A DNA stretch of 64,000 bases from Klenkia sesuvii (GCF_037083825.1 NZ_JBAPLU010000011.1:62001-126000); one strand, 5' to 3'. Shown: positions 1 through 8,823, counted from the first letter of the stretch. Made by a program: numbers and translations. Notes: a model not told the origin generated them from the letters alone.

Positions 1-85
1 CTCCGGTCGGTCGGGACCGGGACGGTGACGCGCTCGGCGGTGTCGCCGGCGCATGGCCGGGGCCGCAGGAGCAGAGTGGGCGGCG

Positions 86-1132
86 ATGAGCCGCCGGAGC
101 ACCCTCGACCTGGTCGGGGTGCTCGTCGCCGCCGCCGCGCTCGCGGTGCTGCTCGACCGGCTGGGTGTGCCCTCCGCGGCGCTGTTCGCGGGGCTCGCCA
201 CCGGGCTCGGGCGCGCCCTGCTGGTCGCCCGCCCGGTGACGTTGCCCAGGCAGGGCATGACCGGCGCGCAGGCCGTCGTCGGGGTCTCGATCGGTGCGCT
301 GGTCTCCTTGTCGACGCTGCGGGCCGTGGCGGCCGACTGGCTGCCGGTGCTCGCGGTGACCGTCGGCACCCTGCTGCTCAGCCTCCTCGCCGGCCGGCTC
401 ATGGCGCTGCGGCCCGGGGTGAGCCGGGTGACCGGCGCCTTCGCGATGGTCGCCGGGGGTGCCTCGGGGATCACCGTGATGGCCCGCGAGCTGGGCGCCG
501 ACGCGCGGATGGTCGCCGTCCTCCAGTACCTGCGGGTGCTGCTGATCGTGGTCACCATGCCGGTGGTCGCGGCGGTCGGGTTCGGCGCGGTCGGCGGCCA
601 GGGGAGCGGAGCGGTGGACGCCGGCCCGGGCGCCTGGGCCGGCGTGCTGTTCACCGTGGTGGGCGTGGCCGTCGGCATCCCCCTCGGGCGCCTGGCCCGG
701 CTGCCGGTGGCCTCGTTGCTCGGCCCGATGCTGGTGGCGGCCACCCTCGACCTGAGCGGCCTCTCCCGCGACGCCGACGTCCCCGCGCTGCTCGAGGCCG
801 CCGCCTTCCTGGTGATCGGCCTGCAGGTCGGCCTGTCGTTCACCCGGGACAGCCTGCGGGTGGTCGGCCGGGCCCTGCCGTTCGCCCTGGTCCTGATCGT
901 CGGACTGGTCCTGGCCTGCGCCGGCCTCGGTGCCGTCCTGGCCGTCACCGCCGACGTCAGCCCGCTCACCGCCTACCTGGCCACCACCCCGGGCGGGCTC
1001 TACGCCGTGCTGGCCACGGCCACCGAGAGCGGCGCCGACACCACCGTGGTGCTCGCCGTCCAGGTGCTGCGGCTGTTCGTCATGCTGCTCACCGCGCCGC
1101 TGGTCTCCCGCTGGCTGCGCCGCGGCGGGTGA
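86..1132 (+). CDS. AbrB family (PF05145) polytopic membrane protein
   Basis: A 348-residue integral membrane protein of the AbrB/ammonia-monooxygenase-named family, in which a membrane module of about 150 residues is duplicated. Around ten hydrophobic segments are visible. The glycine-rich signature of each half can be read: GAFAMVAGGASGITVMA in the first and ATTPGGLYAVLATATE near the C-terminus. Family members are suspected transporters or regulators of unknown substrate, so no function is assigned. I chose ATG 86 because TM1 begins shortly after it and an AGGAG (67-71) lies upstream, although at a long spacing. An ATG at 53 is in frame but has no ribosome site. It is convergent with the PemK-like gene. 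Confidence 0.8.
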   Translation: MSRRSTLDLVGVLVAAAALAVLLDRLGVPSAALFAGLATGLGRALLVARPVTLPRQGMTGAQAVVGVSIGALVSLSTLRAVAADWLPVLAVTVGTLLLSLLAGRLMALRPGVSRVTGAFAMVAGGASGITVMARELGADARMVAVLQYLRVLLIVVTMPVVAAVGFGAVGGQGSGAVDAGPGAWAGVLFTVVGVAVGIPLGRLARLPVASLLGPMLVAATLDLSGLSRDADVPALLEAAAFLVIGLQVGLSFTRDSLRVVGRALPFALVLIVGLVLACAGLGAVLAVTADVSPLTAYLATTPGGLYAVLATATESGADTTVVLAVQVLRLFVMLLTAPLVSRWLRRGG

Positions 1133-1168
1133 GCCGGCGGCGGCTGCGGCACCGACGCCCGGCTCACC
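1128..1168 (+). terminator. Hairpin after AbrB-family gene
   Basis: Ten-base perfect arms GGTGAGCCGG (1128-1137) and CCGGCTCACC (1159-1168) enclose a 21-nt GC-rich loop and overlap the stop codon. The hairpin lies between convergent genes and could end transcription from either side. There is no U tract, as is usual in such GC-rich actinobacteria. Confidence 0.45.
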
Positions 1169-1190
1169 GGTTGCCGCACCGGCGGCCGGG

Positions 1191-1775
1191 TCACCAGCCG
1201 AGCACCCGGCGGGCCTCGGCGGCCACCAGGTCGAAGCGGCGGCGGTCGAGCACGGCTCCCTCCCGGCGGACGTCGGCGGGGTCCACCCGCAGCACCCGGT
1301 CGACGCGCACCTCGCTGGGGCGGCCCTGGCGGTCCCAGGCGCCGGTGCCGATGTCGACCCAGTGCCGGCCGTGCCGCGCCTCGTCCGCGGCGTCGCGGTC
1401 GTGGTCCTTGCTGGTGAGCATGAACCCGACGAGGTCGCCGTCGGCGCGCCCGGCGACCAGCACCGGGCGGTCCTTGCCGCGGCCGTCGCCCTCCTCGAAG
1501 GGCACCCAGGCCCACACGATCTCCCCCGGGTCGGGCCGCCCGTCGTCGCGCGGGGAGTAGGACAGCTCGGCCCGGCCGGTGAAGTCCCCCGCCGGGGACC
1601 GTCGGCTGGGTGCCCCCGCCGGGGGCAGCGGCGCGCGACGGACCGGCTCGGACGCCGGTCCCTGCCCGGTCGCGGACCGTCGACGGGGCGATCCCGTACG
1701 GGTGGCCTCCCGCGCCACGGTGGACACCACCGTGCTCGCCACCCGGGACAGCACCGACCTCCACCCGTTCGCCAT
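1191..1775 (-). CDS. PemK/MazF-fold type II toxin-like protein
   Basis: A 194-residue protein whose C-terminal 115 residues have the PemK/MazF fold signature. It opens with PGEIVWAWVPFEEGDGRGKDRPVLVAGR, paraphrased here as the P-G-E-I-V-W start of strand 1 and the K-D-R-P-V-L-V strand. An SKDHD segment and the closing RVDRVLRVDP strand follow. The N-terminal 75 residues are basic, low in complexity and look unstructured. MazF/PemK proteins are RNA endoribonucleases, but no antitoxin gene overlaps or adjoins this one. A stand-alone actinobacterial PemK-like protein of unknown substrate is therefore as likely as a classical toxin. The start ATG is at 1773-1775, and the reading frame stays open further upstream. 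Confidence 0.7.
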   Translation of the reverse strand: MANGWRSVLSRVASTVVSTVAREATRTGSPRRRSATGQGPASEPVRRAPLPPAGAPSRRSPAGDFTGRAELSYSPRDDGRPDPGEIVWAWVPFEEGDGRGKDRPVLVAGRADGDLVGFMLTSKDHDRDAADEARHGRHWVDIGTGAWDRQGRPSEVRVDRVLRVDPADVRREGAVLDRRRFDLVAAEARRVLGW

Positions 1776-1878
1776 GACCGCGACCGTAGCCGTCCCGGCG
1801 CGTCGCGCCGACACGCCGCCGGAACTGGGACGGACGTGAGATCTGTCGCCCGCCGGGGCGATCGGTGCCCACCCAGGG

Positions 1879-1907
1879 TTGATCCCGGGTCGGCTGGGAC
1901 ATCCAAT
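1879..1907 (+). promoter_or_regulatory. Possible promoter of the 69-residue ORF
   Basis: TTGATC (1879-1884) and TCCAAT (1902-1907) are separated by 17 bases, matching four of six consensus positions each. They lie about 45 bases upstream of the ATG at 1951 in a non-coding stretch (1776-1950) that otherwise shows nothing recognisable. Confidence 0.3.
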
Positions 1908-1950
1908 GGTGCGAGGGCGTGCGCGACGCCCGGACCAGGAGGCTGCCGGG

Positions 1951-2160
1951 ATGACCAGTGCCGAGCCCGTTCGCCCGGCAACCAGCACCGGCCTGTTCGG
2001 CACCTCGCGGGTGCGTGCGGTCGACCTGGCTTCCTACCAGCTCGTCGAGGACGCCCGGGGGCGCGCGCCCGAGCACGTGCGCAAGCGGCAGCGCGAGCGG
2101 GCCCGCAACGAGCAGGCCGTCGCCGCCCGCCTGGTCGCCCGGGAGTTCGAGCGGGAGTGA
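1951..2160 (+). CDS. Small charged hypothetical protein (69 aa)
   Basis: I do not recognise this protein. It is supported by an ideal ribosome site, AGGAGG at 1937-1942, eight bases before ATG 1951, and by actinobacterial codon bias in its frame. The N-terminal 25 residues are Pro/Thr/Ser-rich. The remainder is rich in Arg, Glu and Ala (the RKRQRERARNEQ region) and should form one long charged helix. It has no membrane segment and no cysteines. It stands alone, with its own possible promoter, and converges on the VOC gene. Confidence 0.6.
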   Translation: MTSAEPVRPATSTGLFGTSRVRAVDLASYQLVEDARGRAPEHVRKRQRERARNEQAVAARLVAREFERE

Positions 2161-2169
2161 CCCGTCAGC

Positions 2170-2595
2170 TCAGCTGAGGCAGAGCTCGTTGCCCTCGGGG
2201 TCGGCGAGGGTCACCCAGCTGTGCGGCCCCTGGCTGGCCCGGTGCAGTTCGCGCGCCCCGGCCGCCACCAACCGGGCGACCTCGGCCTCGACGGCCTCGG
2301 CGCCCACCCGGACGTCGAGGTGCACGCGGTTCTTCACCGTCTTGGGCTCGGGCACCCGCTGGAACAGCATGCGCGGCATGCCGCCCCCGGGGTGGACGAT
2401 CGCCGCCCCCTCGGCCCAGACCAGCTCGCCCCGGTGCCGGGTGGTGTCGGACGGCTGGGCGTACCCCGCGGCGAGCATGCGCTCGATGAACGCCTCGTCG
2501 CTGGGCTCGCGCTGCCAGCCCAGTGCGTCGGCCCACCAGTCGGCGAGCTCGTGGGGGTCGGTGCAGTCGACCGTGACCTGGAAGGTGTGCGCCAT
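2170..2595 (-). CDS. VOC (glyoxalase-like) family protein
   Basis: A 141-residue vicinal-oxygen-chelate protein with the usual two beta-alpha-beta-beta-beta modules. The first runs from TFQVTVDCTDPHELADWW, and the second contains NRVHLDVRV and ends in the diagnostic WVTLADPEGNELCL, the glyoxalase_6-like ending. Candidate metal or substrate ligands are the His in the VHLDV strand and the Glu of PEGNE. VOC proteins serve as lyases, dioxygenases or resistance proteins, and the sequence alone does not choose between them. The start is taken at ATG 2593-2595; an in-frame start three codons earlier is possible. It is divergent from the methyltransferase gene at 2663. Confidence 0.82.
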   Translation of the reverse strand: MAHTFQVTVDCTDPHELADWWADALGWQREPSDEAFIERMLAAGYAQPSDTTRHRGELVWAEGAAIVHPGGGMPRMLFQRVPEPKTVKNRVHLDVRVGAEAVEAEVARLVAAGARELHRASQGPHSWVTLADPEGNELCLS

Positions 2596-2662
2596 GCCGC
2601 ACATCGTGGCCCGGGGGTCCGACGGTTCTGCGGCGCGCGGCGTCCGCGGTTAGCGTCCTCGG

Positions 2663-3172
2663 GTGCCGATCAGCTCGCCCGAGGGCAAGGACTGGACCCG
2701 CAAGAAGATCACCGACCTGGCGCCCGCCTCGGTGCTCGACGTCGGGGCGGGGGCCGGCACCTACGCCAAGCTCCTCGCCGACGCCCGGCCGCAGCGCCTG
2801 GTGGCGCTGGAGGTGTTCGAGCCCTACGTCGAGAAGTACGGGTTGCGCGAGCTGTACGACGAGGTGCTGCTGGGTGACGCCCGCACCACCGAGCTGCCGG
2901 CGGCCGACGTCGTCGTCCTCGGTGACGTGGCCGAGCACATGACCGTCGAGGAGGCCCAGGACCTCTGGCGCCGGGCCGGCGAGGCCGCCGGGCGGGCGGT
3001 CTACATGTCGATCCCGATCGTCCACTACCCGCAGGGCGAGCTCGAGCACAACCACCACGAGGTGCACGTGGTCGACGACTGGGACCACGACAAGGTCATG
3101 GCTGCCTTCCCCGGCATCACCGACCACTTCCGCGGCGAGGTCGTCGGGGTCTACGAGCGGCGCACGGACTAG
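2663..3172 (+). CDS. Class I SAM-dependent methyltransferase
   Basis: A compact 169-residue Rossmann-fold methyltransferase. Motif I is VLDVGAGAGTYAKLL near residue 24, the acidic loop is VALEVFEP, and motif IV is ADVVVLGDVAEHM. A histidine-rich segment (YPQGELEHNHHEVHV) follows, which suggests either metal binding or a special substrate pocket. The substrate is unknown. The start is GTG 2663. Its stop codon overlaps the convergent PPOX gene by four bases, leaving no room for a separate terminator between the two. Confidence 0.78.
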   Translation: MPISSPEGKDWTRKKITDLAPASVLDVGAGAGTYAKLLADARPQRLVALEVFEPYVEKYGLRELYDEVLLGDARTTELPAADVVVLGDVAEHMTVEEAQDLWRRAGEAAGRAVYMSIPIVHYPQGELEHNHHEVHVVDDWDHDKVMAAFPGITDHFRGEVVGVYERRTD

Positions 3173-3765
3173 AGCTCCTGCGCCAGCTCGGCACGCATCT
3201 CGTGGTCGGGCTGGGCGGGGGAGTCCGCCGCGGTGTGCTCGCGCCAGACCTTGCCCATCGGCGGGAACGCCGAGCGGTGCACCTGGGCGCCGGGGTCCCA
3301 CAGCTTGGCGCGCATGATCGCCTTGGCGCAGTGGAAGTAGGCGCGCTCGACGTCCATGAGCAGCACCGACAGCGGCGGCTTGCCGAACTCGACGAGGTCG
3401 AGGTGGGCGGCGAGGTCGGCTGCCGCGGCCAGCCGGCAGCGACCGTAGACCCGCAGCGTCTCCTCGATGCCCGGGACGACGAACATCAGCGCCGCCCGCG
3501 GGTTGACCTCGACGTTGTGCAGGCTGTCCAGGCGGTAGTTGCCCTCGCGGTCGGGCAGCAGCAGCGTGTGCCGGTCGAGCACCCGCACGAACCCGGGGAC
3601 GCCGCCGCGGGGCGAGACGTCGGGGAACCCGTCGGCGTCGGCGGTGGCCAACGTCGCGAACGGCGACAGCTCGATGAACCGCGCGCAGAAGTGGTCGACG
3701 TGGTCGATGACCTTGTCCACCGCCCGGGCGTTGGGTGCTCGGTAGTGGTCGAGTGCGCCGTCCAT
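3169..3765 (-). CDS. FMN-dependent PPOX-type flavoprotein (MSMEG_1061-like)
   Basis: A 198-residue member of the pyridoxamine-5'-phosphate-oxidase-like split-barrel family. It shows the core FATLATADADGFPDVSPRGG, the strand LLLPDREGNYRLDSLHNVEVNP and the closing KAIMRAKLWDP. This fits the MSMEG_1061-type actinobacterial subfamily, which binds FMN (or F420 in relatives). These proteins are suspected oxidoreductases of unknown substrate, and true PNPOx activity is unlikely. The start ATG is at 3763-3765. It is divergent from the thioesterase gene across only 29 bases, so the promoters must overlap. Confidence 0.78.
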   Translation of the reverse strand: MDGALDHYRAPNARAVDKVIDHVDHFCARFIELSPFATLATADADGFPDVSPRGGVPGFVRVLDRHTLLLPDREGNYRLDSLHNVEVNPRAALMFVVPGIEETLRVYGRCRLAAAADLAAHLDLVEFGKPPLSVLLMDVERAYFHCAKAIMRAKLWDPGAQVHRSAFPPMGKVWREHTAADSPAQPDHEMRAELAQEL

Positions 3766-3794
3766 CCCTGCAGCCTCCCCTACGGTGGGCCCTC

Positions 3795-4178
3795 GTGTCA
3801 GTCACCTGGAGCGCGCCGGTCCGGTACAGCGAGTGCGACGACCAGCGGGTGGTGTTCAACGCGAACTACCTGGTCTGGGCCGACGAGGCGTCGAACGCCT
3901 GGTGGCCCTCGGTCGGGCTGACCTGGGACCCCGACGGCGTGTGCGGGGTGCAGCCGTTGGTCAAGGCCGCGTCGCTGGAGTGGTCGTCCTCGGCGGTCTG
4001 GGGCGACGTGGTCGACGTCCGGTGCGACCTCGAGAGGCTCGGCCGCACCAGCCTCACGCTGGCCTTCGAGGTGCGGGTGGGCGAGCGGCTGTGCTGCGTC
4101 GTCCGGTCGACCTACGTGGCCACCCGCGACGGCGTGCCGGTGCCCTGGCCCGACGACGTGCGCACCGCCGTCAGCTGA
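3795..4178 (+). CDS. Acyl-CoA thioesterase, 4-hydroxybenzoyl-CoA (hotdog) family
   Basis: A 127-residue single hotdog-fold protein. The N-terminus VSVTWSAPVRYSECDDQRVV followed by FNANYLVWADEASNAWW matches the 4HBT family, where a D-x-x-x-V-V-x-x-A-x-Y loop carries the catalytic Asp. Expected activity is hydrolysis of an acyl- or aryl-CoA, as a dimer or tetramer in the cytosol; the substrate is not readable. The start is GTG 3795. It is transcribed alone, divergent from the PPOX gene, and followed by a 137-base gap (4179-4315) in which I see no motif beyond a likely promoter region for the next gene. Confidence 0.82.
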   Translation: MSVTWSAPVRYSECDDQRVVFNANYLVWADEASNAWWPSVGLTWDPDGVCGVQPLVKAASLEWSSSAVWGDVVDVRCDLERLGRTSLTLAFEVRVGERLCCVVRSTYVATRDGVPVPWPDDVRTAVS

Positions 4179-4315
4179 CGCGACGTCATCGCGCAGTCGC
4201 CCTGCGGAACCTCCGGCGCGGTGTGTCACGGAGAGCGGCTGGTCCGTTCCCTGTCGTTCACCTCCCGCTCGTCTCGCCCCGGCACGGTCCGGCGACCCTG
4301 CTCCCCGGCGATCGG

Positions 4316-6755
4316 ATGCCCGTGCGCTCGTCCCTGCCCCGCCCCGTCGCGTTGCTCGCCACCGCGGCGTGCACCATCTCCGTCCTCGTGCTCGGCGGTG
4401 CCTCCCCGGCGTCGGCCGCCCCGACCGGCATCCGCATCAACGAGGTCGACGTCGCCGCCGACACCGTCGAGCTGGTCAACACCGGCACCACCGACGAGGA
4501 CCTCTCCGGGATGGTGCTGCGCGACGACGACACCCACGGCGTCACCGTGCCCTCGGGCACCGTGCTGGCGCCCGGCGCCTTCCTCGTCGTCGCCACGAAG
4601 GACGGGCCGTGGCCCGGGGCGACCTTCGGCCTGGGCAAGGACGACCAGGCCCGGTTGTTCGCCGCCGACGGGACCGCGCTGGACGCCTACTCCTGGACCG
4701 TCGACCCCGGGGGCAGCTGGAGCCTGTGCGACGGGGAGTTCCTCGCCGTGCCGAACGCCACCCCGGGCGCGGTCAACGACTGCACCCCCCCCGGTGGTGA
4801 CCCCGCCGCCGCCGGCGACCAACGACCTGGTGATCAACGAGGTCGAGTCCAACGGCGACGACACCGACTGGGTGGAGCTGGTCAACACCGGCGCCGCCGC
4901 CGTCGACATCAGCGGCTACACGTTCCGGGACGACGACGACGCGCGGACCCCGTACACCCTCCCGGCCGGCTCGGTGGTCGAGGCCGGCGGGTTCTTCGTG
5001 GTCGACCAGGCGCAGGGGCCCCGGGCGGGCTTCGACTTCGGGCTGGGCAACGCCGACTCCGCGCGGTTGTTCAACACCGCGGGTGCCCTCGTCGCGAGCT
5101 ACTCCTGGACCCAGCACGCGCTGACCAGCTACGGCCGCTGCCCCGACGGCACGGGGGAGCTGGTCACCACGACCACCACCACCAAGGGCGAGCCGAACGA
5201 CTGCGGCTCGCCGGTGCGTATCAACGAGGTCGAGTCCTCCGGCGGCACGCCCGGTGACTGGGTCGAGCTCACCTCGATCGGCGCGGCCGACGTCGACGCC
5301 TCGGGCTACGTGCTCGCCGACGCCGACGGCAACCGCACGGTGGTGCCCGCCGGCACGGTCGTCGCCCCCGCCGGTCACGTGGCCGTCGACCTCTCCGGTC
5401 TCGGCGGCGACGACGCGGTGACGCTGCTGCTGCCCGACGGCACCACCGTCGTCGACACCTACGCCTGGACCTCGCACGCACCCACCACCTACGGGCGCTG
5501 CCCCGACGTGACCGGGGAGTTCGAGACCACCACGGCCCCGACCAAGGGCGCGGTCAACGAGTGCGCCGGGATCATCAACCCCCAGCCGTGGCCGGGCGGA
5601 CCCGACGAGGTCCCGCTCGACGACCCGGACACCTTCGGCGGCGACCTGTCCGGCCTGGACTGGGAGGCCCCCGGGACGCTGTGGGCGGTGCAGAACGGTG
5701 ACGGCCTGCTCTACCGGATCGTGCCCACCGCCGGTGGCTGGGCCCCCGACGCCGAGTGGACCCTGGGCTACCCCGGCGGCGAGCCCGGCGTGGTCGACGC
5801 CGAGGGCGTGACCGTGGCGAACGGCTCCAGCGCCGGCGGGGTCTACGTCTCCAGCGAGCGCAACAACGCGGCCAGCAGCGTGAGTCGCCCCGCCGTCCTC
5901 CGGTACGTGCCCACCGGCACCGCTGGCACCCTCACGGCCACCCAGGAGTGGAACCTGGCGCCGGACTTCCCGGGCCTGCCGGCCAACGGCGGCCTCGAGG
6001 GCATCACCTGGATCCCCGACAGCCACCTGACCGGCCGCGGGTTCGTCGACCAGCGCACCGGCGCCCCCTACGACTCGGCGCGCTACCCCGGCCACGGCGA
6101 CGGCCTGTTCTTCGTCGGCGTCGAGGGCACGGCGAGCGTGTACGCCTACGCGTTGTCGACCGACGGCTCCTACGCGCGCGTCGCGACCATCCCCACCTCG
6201 TTCGCGCTGGTCGCCGATGTGCAGTTCGACCCCGACCTGGGGGCGCTGTGGGTCGTCTGCGACGAGGCCTGCGGCGGCCGGACGGCGCTCTACGACATCG
6301 GGGACGACGGTGCCTTCGCCCCGGTCGCGGTGTTCGACCCGCCGGCCGATGCCGACCCGGGCCTGGCCAACGAGGGGTTCGCGATCGCCGGTGGGTCCAC
6401 CTGCGCCGACGGGTTCCGGGCCACCTTCTACGCCGACGACGCCGACACCGACGGCTTCTCGTTGCGGACCGGCACCTTCCCCTGCCCCGAGCAGCCGGGC
6501 ACGGAGCACCCGGGCACGGAGCAACCGGGTACGGGCCAGCCGGGCGTGCAGCAGCCGGCGCCGGGTGCGCACCCGGGCGCCGGACCGAAGCCGGTGGTCA
6601 CGACGCCCACGGCCGGGACGCCCACGACCGGCAGCCCCCGTCCCGCGGCGCTGGCACAGACCGGCGCGGAGCTGGGTGGCTGGGTCGCCCTGGCCGCAGG
6701 GCTGCTGGTCGCCGGCGGCGCCACCCTGCTGCTGGGGCGCCGCCGGCACGGCTGA
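4316..6755 (+). pseudogene. Cell-wall protein: 3 lamin-tail domains, beta-propeller-like domain, LAQTG anchor; frameshifted
   Basis: The reading frame starts at ATG 4316 with a signal peptide ending in ASPASA. It encodes a first lamin-tail domain (RINEVDVAADTVELVNTG) and then breaks in a run of eight C at 4785-4792. The next frame continues seamlessly with two more LTD copies (VINEVESNGDDTDWVELVN, then RINEVESSGGTPGDWVEL). A roughly 300-residue domain like SdiA-regulated or phytase-esterase propellers follows, then a Pro/Gly repeat stalk. The end is LAQTG, a membrane segment and RRRHG, a sortase-E sorting signal. Removing one C restores about 812 residues. The gap may be a sequencing error, a phase-variable tract or a true null. 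I infer surface attachment; the ligand is unknown. Confidence 0.75.
4785..4792 (+). repeat. C8 homopolymer at the frameshift point
   Basis: Eight consecutive C bases lie exactly where the lamin-tail protein changes frame. Seven C would keep the signal peptide, LTD1 and the rest of the protein in one frame. Confidence 0.85.
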
Positions 6756-6759
6756 GGGA

Positions 6760-6826
6760 GTGGCCGCACGTCTCGACGGTGGCCGGCCCGTGCCGAGGCC
6801 GGCCACCCTGCGGGACGTGCGGCCAC
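6760..6826. repeat. Nested palindromic element, family A copy 1
   Basis: Outer arms GTGGCCGCACGTC (6760-6772) and its exact complement (6814-6826) enclose inner arms GGTGGCCGGC (6778-6787) and GCCGGCCACC (6798-6807). It fills the gap between the convergent lamin-tail and DUF1810 genes. It is similar in sequence and layout to 47613-47682. Confidence 0.85.
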
Positions 6827-6840
6827 CCCGGCCGCGGGCC

Positions 6841-7272
6841 TCAGCCCAGCAGCTCGAGCGTCCGCGGGTCCGGGCCGTCGTACCACTGCGCCAGGACGGC
6901 GGGGAACCGCGGCTCGTCGGGGTCGGCGGCCGCGAAGAGCGTCATCGACGAGCGCAGCTTGAGGTCGTCGGGGTACCCGAGCACCGCCGACGCCGTCGTG
7001 CCGGTCAGCCCGAGCAGGACGTCGCACGCCTCGCGCAGCCGGGGCCCCAGCACCGGGTGGGCCAGGTAGGCGCGGGCCTCGGCGAGGTCGGCGATCGCGT
7101 AGCGGCGCGCGGTGGGGGAGGACCCCAGCCCGTCGAGCTGCGGGAAGACGAACCACATCCAGTGCGTGCGCTTGCGCCCGGCGCGCAGCTCGGTGAGGAC
7201 GACGTCCCGCACGTCGTCCTGGGCGTCGAGGAACCGCTGCAGCTCAGCCACGTCGTGCTCGCCGTCGATCAC
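6841..7272 (-). CDS. DUF1810 domain protein
   Basis: A 143-residue protein matching the DUF1810 family along its whole length. The hallmarks are ELQRFLDAQDDV at the N-terminus and KRTHWMWFVFPQLDGLG, followed by RRYAIADLAEARAYLAHPVLG. The family is widespread and soluble, and its biochemical role is not established. The GTG start (7270-7272) lies inside the right arm of palindromic element B1, so the true translation signal may have been supplied by the element. The gene is on the same strand as plsC-cobQ and could be cotranscribed through B1. Confidence 0.8.
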   Translation of the reverse strand: MIDGEHDVAELQRFLDAQDDVRDVVLTELRAGRKRTHWMWFVFPQLDGLGSSPTARRYAIADLAEARAYLAHPVLGPRLREACDVLLGLTGTTASAVLGYPDDLKLRSSMTLFAAADPDEPRFPAVLAQWYDGPDPRTLELLG

Positions 7273-7322
7273 GGACCCCAGGACAGCCGGGCCCGGCGTG
7301 CCGCGCGCACAGGTCCGTGATC
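7267..7322. repeat. Palindromic element, family B copy 1
   Basis: Arms GATCACGGACC (7267-7277) and GGTCCGTGATC (7312-7322) flank a 34-nt core that contains the palindrome GCCGGGCCCGGC. The element exactly fills the gap between the cobQ stop and the DUF1810 start and overlaps both codons. It is homologous to 35231-35288. Confidence 0.85.
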
Positions 7323-8823
7323 ATCGGGGTGGGGCCGGGGCGCCCGGGGGTAGCAGCGGCAACCCGGCCGGCGCACCCTGCTCGATGAGCCGCCACAGCG
7401 CGTCGGTGTCGGCGTGCTCGGTGACCAGGTCACCCAGGGCGTCCAGCCGCGCCTCGCGCACCGCGGCGAAGTCGGTGTCGGGGGCGACGGTGAACCGGCG
7501 TCCGGCAGTGGTGGCGACGTCGTCCAGGAAGGCCCGGCGGAACCCGTCGTTCTCCAGCGCGCCGTGCCACGTCGTCCCGCTGACCGCGCCCACCCGGACG
7601 CCGTCCAGGAACGGCTCGCCGCCGTCGGGGGTGACCACCCCGTGGTGGATCTCGTAGGCGGCCACCGGGTGGCCGCGCCAGGCGCCGCTGGGCCGGGCGA
7701 GGGTCTTCTCCCGGGCGAACACCACGTCGGTGGGCAGCAGGCCGAGACCGTCGACCGAGCCGGCGCGGGACTCGACGTCGTCGGTGATCGTGCGGGCCAG
7801 CATCTGGTGGCCGCCGCAGATGCCCAGCACCGGTCGGCCCTCGGTGGCCCGCCGGGCGATCGCGGTGTCCAGCCCGCGCTCGCGCAGCCAGGCCAGGTCC
7901 GAGACGGTGGCCCGGGTCCCGGGCAGCACCACGAGGTCGGCGTCGGCGAGCTCGGCGGGGGTGGTCGCGTACCGCACCAGGACGCCGGGCTCGGCGGCCA
8001 GCGCGTCCAGGTCGGTGAAGTTGGACAACCGGGGGAAGCGGACCACCGAGACCCGCAGCACGTCCTCGCCCACCGGGGGGAGTGCCGGGCCGCGGTCGCC
8101 GTCCAGGTCGAGGGAGTCCTCGACGTCCAGCCAGAGCCCGGGCACCCAGGGCAGGACGCCGAGGGTGGGCCGGCCGGTGAGGTCCCGCAGCTGGTCGAGG
8201 CCGGGGGCCAGCAGCCGGGGGTCGCCGCGGAACTTGTTGACCAGGAACCCGGCCACCAGCGCCTGGTCGCCCGGTGGCATGAGCGCGACCGTGCCGTAGA
8301 GCGCCGGGAACACCCCGCCGCGGTCGATGTCGCCGACCACCACCACCGGCAGCTGCGCCGCGGTGGCCAGGCCCATGTTCGCGATGTCGGTGTCGCGCAG
8401 GTTGATCTCGGTGGGGGAACCCGCGCCCTCGCAGACCACGACGTCGAACCGGCGGCGCAGCTCGGCCAGCGACGCCATGACCTGCTCGAACAGCTGGGCC
8501 TTCAGCCCCCGGTAGCTCATCGCCGTCACGTCGGTGACGGCCTTGCCGAGGACCACGACCTGGCTGGAGCGCTCGCCGCCGGGCTTGAGCAGCACCGGGT
8601 TCATCGCGGCCTCGGGCTCGACCCGCGCGGCCGCGGCCTGGAACACCTGGGCCCGACCGATCTCGGCGCCGTCGACCGTGACGCCCGAGTTGTTGCTCAT
8701 GTTCTGCGCCTTGAACGGCGCCACGGACACGCCCTGGCGCACCAGCCAGCGGCAGATGCCGGCGGTGACGACCGACTTGCCGGCGTCCGACGTGGTGCCG
8801 GCGACCAGCAGCGCGCCGCTCAC
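7321..8823 (-). CDS. cobQ: Cobyric acid synthase
   Basis: This enzyme amidates four side chains (b, d, e, g) of adenosylcobyrinic acid a,c-diamide, using glutamine and ATP. The 500-residue length is normal. The N-terminal dethiobiotin-synthetase-like ATPase domain carries GTTSDAGKSVVTAGICRWL and the family tag KAQNMSNNSGVT, with CEGAGSPTEINLRD in the middle. The C-terminal triad-type glutaminase domain has its nucleophile in LGICGGHQML, and EIHHG near residue 420 holds the partner His. GTG 8823 overlaps the plsC stop by four bases, indicating translational coupling. The other late pathway genes in this window are in separate units. Confidence 0.95.
   Translation of the reverse strand: MSGALLVAGTTSDAGKSVVTAGICRWLVRQGVSVAPFKAQNMSNNSGVTVDGAEIGRAQVFQAAAARVEPEAAMNPVLLKPGGERSSQVVVLGKAVTDVTAMSYRGLKAQLFEQVMASLAELRRRFDVVVCEGAGSPTEINLRDTDIANMGLATAAQLPVVVVGDIDRGGVFPALYGTVALMPPGDQALVAGFLVNKFRGDPRLLAPGLDQLRDLTGRPTLGVLPWVPGLWLDVEDSLDLDGDRGPALPPVGEDVLRVSVVRFPRLSNFTDLDALAAEPGVLVRYATTPAELADADLVVLPGTRATVSDLAWLRERGLDTAIARRATEGRPVLGICGGHQMLARTITDDVESRAGSVDGLGLLPTDVVFAREKTLARPSGAWRGHPVAAYEIHHGVVTPDGGEPFLDGVRVGAVSGTTWHGALENDGFRRAFLDDVATTAGRRFTVAPDTDFAAVREARLDALGDLVTEHADTDALWRLIEQGAPAGLPLLPPGAPAPPR

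Noticed and set aside
1191..1775. PemK-like gene as half of a toxin-antitoxin operon
   Set aside because: No small gene overlaps or adjoins it on the same strand; the neighbouring 69-residue ORF is on the other strand with its own ribosome site 175 bases away.
4221..4315. Upstream extension of the second reading frame of the lamin-tail protein
   Set aside because: The extension translates to a Ser/Pro/Arg-rich string without a signal peptide; the other frame has a perfect signal peptide and LTD domain, so a frameshift explains the data better.
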